A stretch of DNA of 47,137 nucleotides, taken from NCBI RefSeq assembly GCF_012275575.1, contig NZ_NPIH01000091.1, forward strand, positions 1 to 47,137, given 5' to 3'. The notes below the pieces were generated by a model. The model made no database searches, had not been told where the DNA came from, and was given only the letters and a program-made list of their open reading frames with translations. Every line of letters starts with the position of its first letter. The stretch's first letter is position 1. Source of the stretch: Paraburkholderia sp. SG-MS1. GTDB taxonomy: Bacteria > Pseudomonadota > Gammaproteobacteria > Burkholderiales > Burkholderiaceae. A program made the translations under genes and the position numbers. Of this stretch, positions 19,917-27,162 are shown piece by piece.

Positions 19917-20480
19917 TCAGATGACGAAGTAGGTGAGTTGAACGGCGGCGCGCGTGACCACCATCAACAACACCTGCACGATCACGAACAACAGGATTGG
20001 CGACAGATCGATTCCGCCAAGTTGCGGAATCACCCGGCGCAGCGGATTCAGGAACGGCGCGGTCAGCTGATACAGAATCGGCATGGCCGGCGAGCGCGGG
20101 TTGAGCCACGACAGTAGCGCCATCAGGATCGTCATCCAGATGATCAGATTCAGCGCCCACTTGATGACGGTCAGTACGGCGACGATCAGCAGCGTCGGCA
20201 CGAGCGTGAGCGGATCGACGCCGGTGAGGACCACCATCAGCACGACGTACACGATCGCCGCGATCAGCGCCGCGACGAGGCTCGCCCAGTCGATGTTGCG
20301 CGTACTCGGCAAAATGCGCCGCAGGGGCAGCACGATCCAGTTGGTGGCTTGAAGCACGGCGTTCGTCACCGGGTTGTAGGGCGGCATGCGCACGACCTGC
20401 AGCCAGGCGCGCAGCAGCAGCGCCGCGCCGAACAGCGTGAAGACGGTATTGAGCAGAAAACGGGCGATATCGCCAAACAT
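19917..20480 (-). CDS. YggT-family inner-membrane protein
   Basis: 187 aa with four predicted helices arranged as two YGGT units: an N-terminal one ('FLLNTVFTLFGAALLLRAWL' plus 'PVTNAVLQATNWIVLPLRRI') and a C-terminal one ('MTILMALLSWLNPRSP' plus 'LTAPFLNPLRRVIPQLGGID'). The duplicated P-L-R-R-I/V motif is clear. The family is linked to osmotic stress and membrane-bound processes, but its biochemical role is not established. It is alone on the minus strand, 75 bases upstream of tRNA-Gly. The 190 bases upstream of it hold no gene. Confidence 0.9.
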   Translation of the reverse strand: MFGDIARFLLNTVFTLFGAALLLRAWLQVVRMPPYNPVTNAVLQATNWIVLPLRRILPSTRNIDWASLVAALIAAIVYVVLMVVLTGVDPLTLVPTLLIVAVLTVIKWALNLIIWMTILMALLSWLNPRSPAMPILYQLTAPFLNPLRRVIPQLGGIDLSPILLFVIVQVLLMVVTRAAVQLTYFVI

Positions 20481-20670
20481 CTCGTGTCCTTATGCTTCGG
20501 ATGGCGGCCGTCGAGCGGTCGCGGAGTGCCGGCGTCGACCGATCGGTGCGCGCCGGCGGTTCATTGGGAATGCATGCGCGTTTCGCGCGTGGATTCGGTG
20601 ACACGGCTTCGAACCGGATGCACCGGCAAGCATGATGACACGCCACCGTTTCACCGCGGTCTGCTCGACA

Positions 20671-20991
20671 TCACACGGAAATCTTGATCTCGCTGATCAG
20701 AATCGTGCCGTTGCCGCCGTCGGTGTAATTAGGAATGTCGGCCGTCAGTTGTTCCGCGGCCGGCTTGAAGACTTTGTAGAAGTCGTCCGCGCTGTCGAAC
20801 AGGAAGTGGCCCGCGGCCACATACGGCGGTGGCGTTCCCGGCGGCCCGGCGTTGATGCCGACGTCGACCGACCAACCCTTCAGCGACGGCCCGAACAGCT
20901 TCGCCGCGAGCGGCATATGCGTGACGCTGTAATAGTCCACATCGAAGTGGCCGTTTTCCCGATACGGATAGAGGATGCTGACCTTGATCAT
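20671..20991 (-). CDS. EthD-family small protein
   Basis: 106 aa. It begins 'MIKVSILYPYRENGHFDVDY', with 'YYSVTHMPLAAKLFGP' following, the dimeric ferredoxin-like EthD pattern (the 'F..D.Y...H.PL' signature). A longer frame upstream to 21432 overlaps the DUF2520 gene and is discarded. EthD proteins are small alpha/beta-barrel dimers, some tied to ether or aromatic degradation; no function can be given. It follows the DUF2520 gene after 77 bases on the same strand and may be cotranscribed. Confidence 0.88.
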   Translation of the reverse strand: MIKVSILYPYRENGHFDVDYYSVTHMPLAAKLFGPSLKGWSVDVGINAGPPGTPPPYVAAGHFLFDSADDFYKVFKPAAEQLTADIPNYTDGGNGTILISEIKISV

Positions 20992-21068
20992 TGTGCGTTC
21001 TCGTCTGTTGGTCCCGAAGCGCGGCGCCGGCGGATTGCGAGCTGCGCCGGACGTCACATTATCACGCC

Positions 21069-22001
21069 TTACTTGACGCTTGCACCTGCTGCGGCCCGAT
21101 TCAGCGACCGGTTCAGCGATTCCTCCACCGCCGCGGCGATTGCCTCGATCGCCGCGGGGGGGCTCGCTCGGCGCTCGGCGAGTCCGACCGCGCGCCGGGA
21201 CAGCAAACCGTACAGCGCGGCGTGGTCGCCGCCGAGGTCTTCGAGCAGCGCCAACTGCTTCGCTACGACCCCGGTATCGCCGCGCGACACGGGGCCCGCG
21301 AGCGCGTTGGACAAGCCCTTGTCGCGGGCGGTTTCGATGGTGCCGGCGAGCATCGGCAGCAGCGCGCGCAGCGCGTCGTCTTCGGCGAAACCCAGTGTCC
21401 GCCATAGCGCGACGCATTCGGCGAGGCTGCACAGCACGAAGCTGGCCGCATAGTGCGCAGCGGCGTGATACAGCATGCGCCCGCCCGGCGGAATCGACAG
21501 GGGATGGCAGCGCAGCGCGATGGCCAGCGCTGTGAGCGTGTCTTTCAGCGCGCCGTTGGCCTCGATCGTCACCGAGCAGCCGGCGATCCGCTCGAGATCG
21601 GCGAGGTCCCCGCTAAAGAGGTACAGTGGATGAAATCCGCCGATCGCTGCGCCCTGGTCGCGCGCCGGCGCCAGTAGCGCGACCGGCGACGCGCCGCTGC
21701 AGTGCACTAGCGCCTTGCCGGACCGGGCAGCGTCCGGGCCGAAACGCAGTGTGTGCGCTGACGTACCGATGCTGTCGTCGGGAACGGCTAAAAAGACGAT
21801 ATCGCCGGCGTCGACAACCTGCTGTGGATCGTCCGATGCCGTGCAATGCTCGATTTGACTGGCAAGCCTGGCGGCCGAGGTCGCCGAGCGGCTCGCCACC
21901 GCCGTGACCGGATAGCCGGCGCGTGAAAAGCTCAGCGCAAGACAGCGCGCGAGCCGGCCCGCACCGATAAACCCCAGGCGCGGCAGAGGGAACTGGGACA
22001 T
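21069..22001 (-). CDS. Rossmann-fold DUF2520 domain protein
   Basis: 310 aa from ATG 22001; the in-frame ATG at 22025 lacks a ribosome site, while GGAG lies 9 bases before 22001. The N-terminal NAD(P)-binding motif is 'LGFIGAGRLAR', followed by 'DIVFLAVPDDSIG' as in F420/NADP-type oxidoreductases. The C-terminal half is DUF2520, with 'GGFHPLYLFSGD' and 'YHAAAHYAASFVLCSLAE'. Relatives resemble ketopantoate and pyrroline-carboxylate reductases, but the substrate is unknown. It probably uses NADP(H) in the cytoplasm. Confidence 0.88.
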   Translation of the reverse strand: MSQFPLPRLGFIGAGRLARCLALSFSRAGYPVTAVASRSATSAARLASQIEHCTASDDPQQVVDAGDIVFLAVPDDSIGTSAHTLRFGPDAARSGKALVHCSGASPVALLAPARDQGAAIGGFHPLYLFSGDLADLERIAGCSVTIEANGALKDTLTALAIALRCHPLSIPPGGRMLYHAAAHYAASFVLCSLAECVALWRTLGFAEDDALRALLPMLAGTIETARDKGLSNALAGPVSRGDTGVVAKQLALLEDLGGDHAALYGLLSRRAVGLAERRASPPAAIEAIAAAVEESLNRSLNRAAAGASVK

Positions 22002-22249
22002 GGTTGCCTGCTCCAGACGGAACATTTGAACGGAAAGTAGAAGTATCGCGCATTCGGCTGCCAGCAGAGTGATCCGGCACCGACGGTCTTCCGATCGGCT
22101 TGCGCACGATCTGCCGTCTGCAGCCGGTCATCCGACTGCGCCACGACGGGTTCGAAAACTGCTTGCCGTTCGTGATTCGCGTGATATGTCAGTTTGGTAG
22201 TCGCTGTTTCTGGGTACTTCGTTTCGCAGTCAGATTCGGGAGGTCGACG

Positions 22250-22411
22250 ATGAGTATTTTTTCTTACCGGAAGCACTTGCGGTTCCTGACACATGCACAG
22301 CGCCGCCGCTGGTGGGACCAGAAAAAGCGCCTGACGCCGCGTGTGCGCATCAGCGGCGCATATGTTCCGCCTAGCGTCTCCCGTGAATTTGCCTATGTGA
22401 AAGTCGGCTAA
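22250..22411 (+). CDS. Small basic orphan protein (53 aa)
   Basis: It starts 'MSIFSYRKHLRFLTHAQRRR' and ends 'YVKVG'. GGGAGG at 22238-22243 with a 6-base gap is one of the best ribosome sites in the window, and an intrinsic terminator starts 22 bases after the stop, so this looks like a free-standing small gene. The protein is strongly basic (many Arg/Lys) with Trp-Trp in the middle, no signal peptide and no membrane helix. I do not recognise the family. A nucleic-acid-binding role would fit the charge but is only a guess. Confidence 0.65.
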   Translation: MSIFSYRKHLRFLTHAQRRRWWDQKKRLTPRVRISGAYVPPSVSREFAYVKVG

Positions 22412-22433
22412 ACGGCGACGCTCGCAGGTGAGC

Positions 22434-22463
22434 AATGCCCGGCGCGTTCGCCGGGCATTTTTT
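22434..22463 (+). terminator. Intrinsic terminator of the 53-aa gene
   Basis: AATGCCCGGCG (22434-22444) is inverted at 22449-22459 around a CGTT loop and runs into TTTTTT. This is a strong plus-strand terminator. Confidence 0.92.
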
Positions 22464-22504
22464 ATGGCACGGTTTGATTGCTCCATCAGGATTGAAGCTA
22501 ATTT

Positions 22505-22519
22505 GTAATCAAAGATTAC
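22505..22519. repeat. GTAATC-AAA-GATTAC inverted repeat in a gene-free stretch
   Basis: Perfect 6-3-6 inverted repeat in the 315 bases between the terminator and the 98-aa gene. That stretch (22464-22778) is AT-richer than average and has no gene I trust. The repeat could be a dimeric regulator site; it lies about 260 bases upstream of the next start. Confidence 0.3.
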
Positions 22520-22778
22520 TGAAACGCGAACTCGAAAAACGCCAGTTTCCTGAAATGACGATTGGCGTATCTCTAAAACTCCTGAAACCCTTGATTCCCG
22601 GCTCTCGACAGCGCTGCAGCGAGGCTCGGCGCGCCTGAGCGAAGCGTAATCTATTGCTACGAATTGCAATTTGCAACAAATGCGAACAGAAGTGCGCGGC
22701 CTTTTTCGATAAATTGTTCCAATAGCATGCAAGGCATGCGAAGTCGGCGACCTTGGAAGGCCGCGCTAGGAGAACAAA

Positions 22779-23075
22779 GTGAAAAAGATCGTTCCGTTCG
22801 TTGTTGCCGCAGGGCTCGGCCTTGGACTTGCCGGGGCTGCTCAGGCGCACGTTTCCGTGGGCATCGGGATTGGCGTTCCGGTTGCACCGGCTTATCCGGT
22901 GTATGCCGCGCCGCCGCCCGTCTACTACGCGCCGCCGCCGCCCGTCTATGCACCGCCCGTCGTGTACGCGCCGCCGCCCGTCGTGGTGGGCGGCTACTAC
23001 GGGGGATATGGCCGCCCTTATTATCGCCACGGCTACTATCACGGGTATTACGGCCACGGCTACTATCGCCGCTAA
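22779..23075 (+). CDS. Small secreted Pro/Tyr/Gly-rich repeat protein
   Basis: 98 aa. A clear Sec signal peptide ('MKKIVPFVVAAGLGLGLAG', cut after AQA) is followed by an 18-residue Val/Gly/Pro stretch, then PPPVY-type repeats (about residues 45-70) and a tail of Tyr, Gly, His and Arg ('YYRHGYYHGYYGHGYYRR'). GGAG lies 6-9 bases before the ATG. Low complexity, repeats and export suggest a periplasmic or surface protein. His/Tyr-rich tails can bind metals, but nothing here proves it. A strong terminator follows. Similar small proteins are common in Burkholderiales with no assigned role. Confidence 0.85.
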   Translation: MKKIVPFVVAAGLGLGLAGAAQAHVSVGIGIGVPVAPAYPVYAAPPPVYYAPPPPVYAPPVVYAPPPVVVGGYYGGYGRPYYRHGYYHGYYGHGYYRR

Positions 23076-23102
23076 ATGCGGCATGCCCGTTGAGGGCTGT
23101 CG

Positions 23103-23144
23103 ACGGCGTAACGCTGGCTTGATCGCCGGGTTACGCCGTTTTTG
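23103..23144 (+). terminator. Intrinsic terminator of the secreted repeat-protein gene
   Basis: ACGGCGTAAC (23103-23112) is inverted at 23130-23139 around a 17-base loop and runs into TTTTTGTTTT on the plus strand. Confidence 0.9.
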
Positions 23145-23237
23145 TTTTATGTGGCCGCGCCACGGCATAGACGTTCCAAAGCATTCGCGAAGCTGGGAGA
23201 ATGGCTGTTTCGCCTACGCCCCAGGAGAGTTTCGCCG

Positions 23238-24203
23238 ATGCAAGCGCTTCCCGCTCCCACTTTCGACGACGTACTCGACGCCGCAGCGCGTCTTGAAGGC
23301 GTCGCCCACCGCACCCCAGTCCTGACATCGAGCACGTTCAACGAGCGCACGGGCGCGTCGGTGTTCTTCAAGTGTGAAAATTTTCAGCGCATGGGCGCCT
23401 TCAAGTTTCGCGGCGCCTATAACGCGATTTCGCATTTCGACGCGGAGCAGCGCAAGGCGGGGGTGCTGACCTATTCCTCGGGCAATCACGCGCAGGCAAT
23501 TGCGCTGTCGGCGCGCCTCGCCGGCATCCGCGCGACGATCATCATGCCGCACGACGCCCCGGCCGCCAAAGTAGCGGCGACCAAGGGCTACGGCGGCGAA
23601 GTGATTACCTACGACCGCTACAGGGAGAACCGCGAGGAGATCGGCCGGCGGCTCGCCGAGGAGCGCGGCATGACGCTGATTCCGCCGTACGACCACCCGC
23701 ATGTGATTGCCGGGCAGGGCACCGCAGTGAAAGAGTTACTCGACGAAACCGGCCCGCTCGACATGCTCTTCGTATGCCTCGGCGGCGGCGGCTTGCTCGG
23801 CGGCAGCACTTTGTCAGCGGTTCAGCTGAGCCCGACGTGCACGGTAATCGGTGTGGAACCGGAAGCGGGCAACGACGGCCAGCGGTCGCTCGCGCGCGGC
23901 GAGATCGTGCATATCGACACGCCGCGCACGATTGCCGACGGCGCCGCCTCCACGCATCTCGGCGACTACACGTTCGCGATCATCCGCAAGCATGTGGCGC
24001 GGATCGAAACCGTCAGCGACACGCAGTTGATCGAGACGATGCGCTTTTTCGCGCAGCGCATGAAGATGGTCGTCGAGCCGACGGGTTGCCTAGCCGCGGC
24101 GGCGGTGTTCAACGGCATCGTGCCGGTGAAGGGCAAGCGGGTCGGCGTGGTGGTGAGCGGCGGCAATGTCGATTTGCCGAAGCTCGCGGAGTATCTTGCG
24201 TGA
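23238..24203 (+). CDS. PLP-dependent threonine/serine dehydratase-like enzyme
   Basis: 321 aa from ATG 23238, preceded by AGGAGA (23223-23228); the longer frame from 23142 overlaps the preceding terminator. It is a fold-type II PLP enzyme: Lys56 in 'MGAFKFRGA' binds PLP, 'SSGNH' (80-84) contacts the carboxylate, and 'GGGGLLGG' (near 182) holds the phosphate. It lacks the C-terminal regulatory domain of IlvA and matches the short group with serine racemase, catabolic threonine dehydratase and threo-3-hydroxyaspartate ammonia-lyase. Which reaction it performs cannot be decided. It converges with the LysE-type gene. Confidence 0.9.
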   Translation: MQALPAPTFDDVLDAAARLEGVAHRTPVLTSSTFNERTGASVFFKCENFQRMGAFKFRGAYNAISHFDAEQRKAGVLTYSSGNHAQAIALSARLAGIRATIIMPHDAPAAKVAATKGYGGEVITYDRYRENREEIGRRLAEERGMTLIPPYDHPHVIAGQGTAVKELLDETGPLDMLFVCLGGGGLLGGSTLSAVQLSPTCTVIGVEPEAGNDGQRSLARGEIVHIDTPRTIADGAASTHLGDYTFAIIRKHVARIETVSDTQLIETMRFFAQRMKMVVEPTGCLAAAAVFNGIVPVKGKRVGVVVSGGNVDLPKLAEYLA

Positions 24204-24232
24204 CCACTCGGTTCGAATCGACGTGACGACGG

Positions 24233-24258
24233 CGGCTTGCCAGCGCAAGCCGTTTCTT
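24233..24258 (+). terminator. Intrinsic terminator of the dehydratase gene
   Basis: CGGCTTGC (24233-24240) is inverted at 24245-24252 around a 4-base loop, followed by TTTCTT, just before the end of the opposing LysE-type gene. Confidence 0.85.
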
Positions 24259-24260
24259 CA

Positions 24261-24938
24261 TCAGCTCGCGACGTGTGTGCTTTGCACGATCAGATCGTGA
24301 TACCCGTTGACGATCACGCTGTACGAAAAATACGCGAACAGCAGCGCGGACACCACATGGCAGGCGCGCAGCAGACCGGCGCCGGCGCGCTTGCGGCCAT
24401 GACTGCCGAGCCCGCAGATGAAGATCGTCCAGCACAGCCCGCCGAGAAAAAAGCCGCCAAGGAAGATCAGTGCGGTTGTCGGACTGGTGGCGCCCGCTTT
24501 TGCGATCAATGCGCCGCCGACCGCCGCGAACCATAGAATCGCCGACGGCGACGACACCGCCAGCAGCACGCCGCGCAAAAACGCGCGCCACGGCGACAGA
24601 TGCGGCGCGTCGGCGCCGCCTTCGCCCGCTACTGCCGGCGCCGTTGCCGGGAATATTGCCTCGCGCGCCATTTTCCACGTGAGAAACAGCAGGATCGCCG
24701 CGCCGCCGATCCATACCACCCAGCGCACCGATTCGAACTGCAGCAGCGCAGCCATGCCCGCGAGCGCGAGCGCCGCGTAAATCAGATCGCCGACACATGA
24801 GCCGAGGCCGAGCCAGAACCCCGGCTTGAAACCGTGCGACAGCGTCAGCGAAATGATCGCGACATTCACGAGACCGATATCCAGGCACAGCGACAACGAC
24901 AGGAAAAACCCGTCCGACATCATAGAAAAGGGGTGCAT
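24261..24938 (-). CDS. LysE/RhtB-type amino acid exporter
   Basis: 225 aa with six predicted membrane helices and a polar loop in the middle. The N-terminus 'GFFLSLSLCLDIGLVNVAII' and 'GFWLGLGSCVGDLIYAALAL' match the LysE pattern (G-x-G-x3-G-D), and 'GVLLAVSSPSAILWFAAVGG' is the second-half equivalent. Such proteins export amino acids or related metabolites across the inner membrane. The start may be 24938 or ATGs at 24923/24920; only the first has a purine-rich site upstream. It converges with the dehydratase and lies 51 bases past ubiD on the same strand. Confidence 0.88.
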   Translation of the reverse strand: MHPFSMMSDGFFLSLSLCLDIGLVNVAIISLTLSHGFKPGFWLGLGSCVGDLIYAALALAGMAALLQFESVRWVVWIGGAAILLFLTWKMAREAIFPATAPAVAGEGGADAPHLSPWRAFLRGVLLAVSSPSAILWFAAVGGALIAKAGATSPTTALIFLGGFFLGGLCWTIFICGLGSHGRKRAGAGLLRACHVVSALLFAYFSYSVIVNGYHDLIVQSTHVAS

Positions 24939-24989
24939 CCGTGCAACTGCTCCATCTGCTTTGTTATTGGTCTTGTCGTACTGCTCGAC

Positions 24990-26558
24990 TTACAGACCCA
25001 ACTTGTTCCACAAGCTGTCGACGCGCTGTTTGACCGCGTCGTCCATGACGATCGGGCGGCCCCATTCGCGGTCGGTTTCGCCGGGCCATTTGTTGGTCGC
25101 GTCGAGGCCCATCTTCGAGCCGAGGCCGGCGACGGGCGACGCAAAATCCAGATAGTCGATCGGCGTGCGATCGACCAGCACCGTGTCGCGCGCCGGATCG
25201 ATACGCGTGGTGATCGCCCAGATCACCTCTTTCCAGTCGCGAATGTTGACGTCCTCGTCCACCACCACGATGAATTTCGTATACATGAACTGGCGCAAGA
25301 AGCTCCACACGCCGAACATCACGCGCTTTGCGTGGCCGGGATAGCTCTTCTTCATCTGCACGATCGCCATGCGGTAGCTGCAGCCTTCGGGCGGCAGATA
25401 AAAGTCAGTGATTTCGGTGAACTGCTTCTGCAGCAGCGGCACGAACACTTCGTTGAGCGCGACGCCGAGCACGGCCGGCTCGTCGGGCGGTTTGCCCGTG
25501 TAGGTGGAGTGGTAGATCGCGTCGCGCCGCATCGTGATGCGCTCGACGGTGAACACCGGGAACCACTCCTGTTCGTTGTAATAGCCGGTATGGTCGCCGT
25601 ACGGGCCTTCGAGCGCGTGCTCGTACGCCGCCGACGCGCCCCTCGCCGGACGCGGCGGCGCGCCTGCGGGAGCCGGGGAGGGCGTGCCGTCTTGCGGATA
25701 GATGAAGCCTTCGAGCACGATCTCGGCGCGCGCGGGCACCTGCAGGCCCTCGACGCCCGGCGTGAGGCACTTGGCCAGTTCGGTGCGGCCGCCGCGCAGC
25801 AGACCTGCGAACTGGTATTCGGACAGGGTGTCGGGCACCGGCGTGACCGCGCCGAGGATGGTCGCCGGATCGGCGCCCAGCACTACGGCCACCGGATACG
25901 GCTTGCCGGGGTTCTGCAGCGCGAATTCGCGGAAATCGAGCGCGCCGCCGCGATGCGCGAGCCAGCGCATGATCAGCCTGTTACGTCCGATCATTTGCTG
26001 GCGATAGATGCCTAAATTCTGCCGGCTCTTGTTCGGACCTTTCGTGACGGTCAGGCCCCATGTGATCAGCGGACCGGCGTCGCCTGGCCAGCAGGTCTGG
26101 ATCGGCAGTCTGGCGAGGTCGACATCATTGCCCTCCCAGACGATTTCCTGGCAGGGTGGTGCGCTCACGGTCTTCGGCGCCATATCCCACACTGCCTTGG
26201 CGAGCGAGAGCAGCTTGCCCGCGTCCTTGAGGCCCTTCGGCGGCTCCGGCTCTTTCAGCGCCGAGAGCAGCCGGCCAATGTCACGCAGCGACTCTAGCGC
26301 CGCGCCGTCGCCTTCGCCGGCGTGCGCGTCAATACCCATGCCGAGCGCGACCCGGCGCGGCGTGCCAAACAGATTGCCGAGTACCGGGAACGCATGCCGC
26401 TCCTTGCTCTCGAACAGCAACGCGGGGCCACCGGCGCGCAGCACCCGATCGCATACCTCGGTCATTTCCAGTTTGGGCGAAACGTTGTGCGAGATGCGGC
26501 GCAGTTCGCCAATCGTTTCGAGGCGGCCGACGAAGTCGCGGAGGTCTTTGTATCTCAT
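24990..26558 (-). CDS. ubiD: UbiD-family 4-hydroxy-3-polyprenylbenzoate decarboxylase
   Basis: 522 aa, collinear with E. coli UbiD (497 aa) and a little longer. It decarboxylates octaprenyl-hydroxybenzoate in ubiquinone synthesis using prenylated FMN. Family stretches include '[20 protein letters not shown]', '[14 protein letters not shown]', '[20 protein letters not shown]' and '[20 protein letters not shown]'. The extra length is a Pro/Ala/Gly-rich insert near residues 290-310 before '[18 protein letters not shown]', probably a surface loop. It stands alone on the minus strand; ubiX is not in the window. Confidence 0.96.
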   Translation of the reverse strand: MRYKDLRDFVGRLETIGELRRISHNVSPKLEMTEVCDRVLRAGGPALLFESKERHAFPVLGNLFGTPRRVALGMGIDAHAGEGDGAALESLRDIGRLLSALKEPEPPKGLKDAGKLLSLAKAVWDMAPKTVSAPPCQEIVWEGNDVDLARLPIQTCWPGDAGPLITWGLTVTKGPNKSRQNLGIYRQQMIGRNRLIMRWLAHRGGALDFREFALQNPGKPYPVAVVLGADPATILGAVTPVPDTLSEYQFAGLLRGGRTELAKCLTPGVEGLQVPARAEIVLEGFIYPQDGTPSPAPAGAPPRPARGASAAYEHALEGPYGDHTGYYNEQEWFPVFTVERITMRRDAIYHSTYTGKPPDEPAVLGVALNEVFVPLLQKQFTEITDFYLPPEGCSYRMAIVQMKKSYPGHAKRVMFGVWSFLRQFMYTKFIVVVDEDVNIRDWKEVIWAITTRIDPARDTVLVDRTPIDYLDFASPVAGLGSKMGLDATNKWPGETDREWGRPIVMDDAVKQRVDSLWNKLGL

Positions 26559-26788
26559 CTGGTGCGGTCAGGGCCGCATCAGCGGCAAAAGAGAAGGGCG
26601 CGGCAGGCTGCAGCGTGCCGGAACGGATTGTCGATTTTACCTGCGTTGGCTAGCGCACGTAGATCGACCAAACGGCTTAGTCCGCACGGAAGAGGTCGGT
26701 GCCTCCAGAAGGCGCGGCCGGCGTGGCTCCGGACGAACTGAACACCGTTCATTATTACAAATAGTTATACTTTTGCTATTCTATAGTG

Positions 26789-26817
26789 TTGACGATCTAT
26801 AAAACCGTGCATAGAAT
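26789..26817 (+). promoter_or_regulatory. Near-consensus sigma70 promoter in the ubiD / lytic transglycosylase gap
   Basis: TTGACG (26789-26794) and TAGAAT (26812-26817) are separated by 17 bases: 5/6 matches in each hexamer, with an AT-rich block (26750-26790) just upstream resembling an UP element. This is the strongest promoter I can see in the window. The expected start is near 26824, some 340 bases before the next gene, so it is not simply a close gene promoter. Confidence 0.8.
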
Positions 26818-26823
26818 CCGTCC

Positions 26824-26960
26824 ACATTGGTTGCAGGGCATGAACCTTTTTACCATCGCCCCCGGTCCCACTGACGCAACGCGTCACCGCTTACCGATTC
26901 CCTGCACGGTTTTGCCGGCTTTTTTGAAGTCCTCGCCAGCGCCGATTGACGCTGGTTTTT
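26824..26960 (+). ncRNA. Candidate small RNA (about 137 nt), not recognised
   Basis: From the predicted start after the strong promoter to the first U-tailed hairpin. TGCAGGG (26832-26838) pairs perfectly with CCCTGCA (26900-26906), enclosing a second perfect hairpin TGACGC-AAC-GCGTCA (26872-26886); a terminator hairpin CCAGCG/CGCTGG (26936-26941/26950-26955) ends in TTTTT. The single-stranded parts hold C-rich and U-rich patches (ACCUUUUUACC, CGCCCCCGGUCCC) that could pair with ribosome sites. I find no credible reading frame. It does not resemble 6S, tmRNA, SRP or RNase P RNA. It could instead be a leader with attenuation in front of the lytic transglycosylase gene. Confidence 0.55.
26936..26960 (+). 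terminator. First of three hairpins after the strong promoter
   Basis: CCAGCG (26936-26941), 8-base loop, CGCTGG (26950-26955), then TTTTT. It is an intrinsic terminator on the plus strand with no gene ending near it, which is why a noncoding transcript is suspected. Confidence 0.75.
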
Positions 26961-26987
26961 CGCGTGGGAGCCAACGCTTGCCCTCTT

Positions 26988-27010
26988 GGCATCGCGTATG
27001 CCGTTTTTTT
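26988..27010 (+). terminator. Second U-tailed hairpin
   Basis: GGCAT (26988-26992) and ATGCC (26998-27002) form a stem over CGCGT, followed by G and seven T. The stem is short but the U-tract is the longest in the area. Confidence 0.65.
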
Positions 27011-27026
27011 CGAGACGGCTCCCCAC

Positions 27027-27046
27027 AAACGGTATTTGCCGTTTTC
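27027..27046 (+). terminator. Third hairpin, weaker
   Basis: AAACGG and CCGTTT form a 6-bp stem around TATTTG and end in TT only. It continues the row of hairpins before the transglycosylase gene; termination on its own is doubtful. Confidence 0.4.
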
Positions 27047-27162
27047 CCGACGTCGCTGCTGCCCTAACCAGACAGAGCACGCGATGTCTTGACTCTACGG
27101 ACGTGTGGTACCGCCATCTTCCTCGGGCGGGGTTCGCAGATCATGCAACATGGGAGATCTGA

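Noticed and set aside
22435..22638. 67-aa frame starting in a terminator
   Set aside because: Its start lies within the terminator stem and there is no Shine-Dalgarno sequence.
26786..27067. A 93-aa open frame over the candidate sRNA
   Set aside because: It starts inside the promoter, has no ribosome site, runs through three hairpins and has a composition unlike local proteins.
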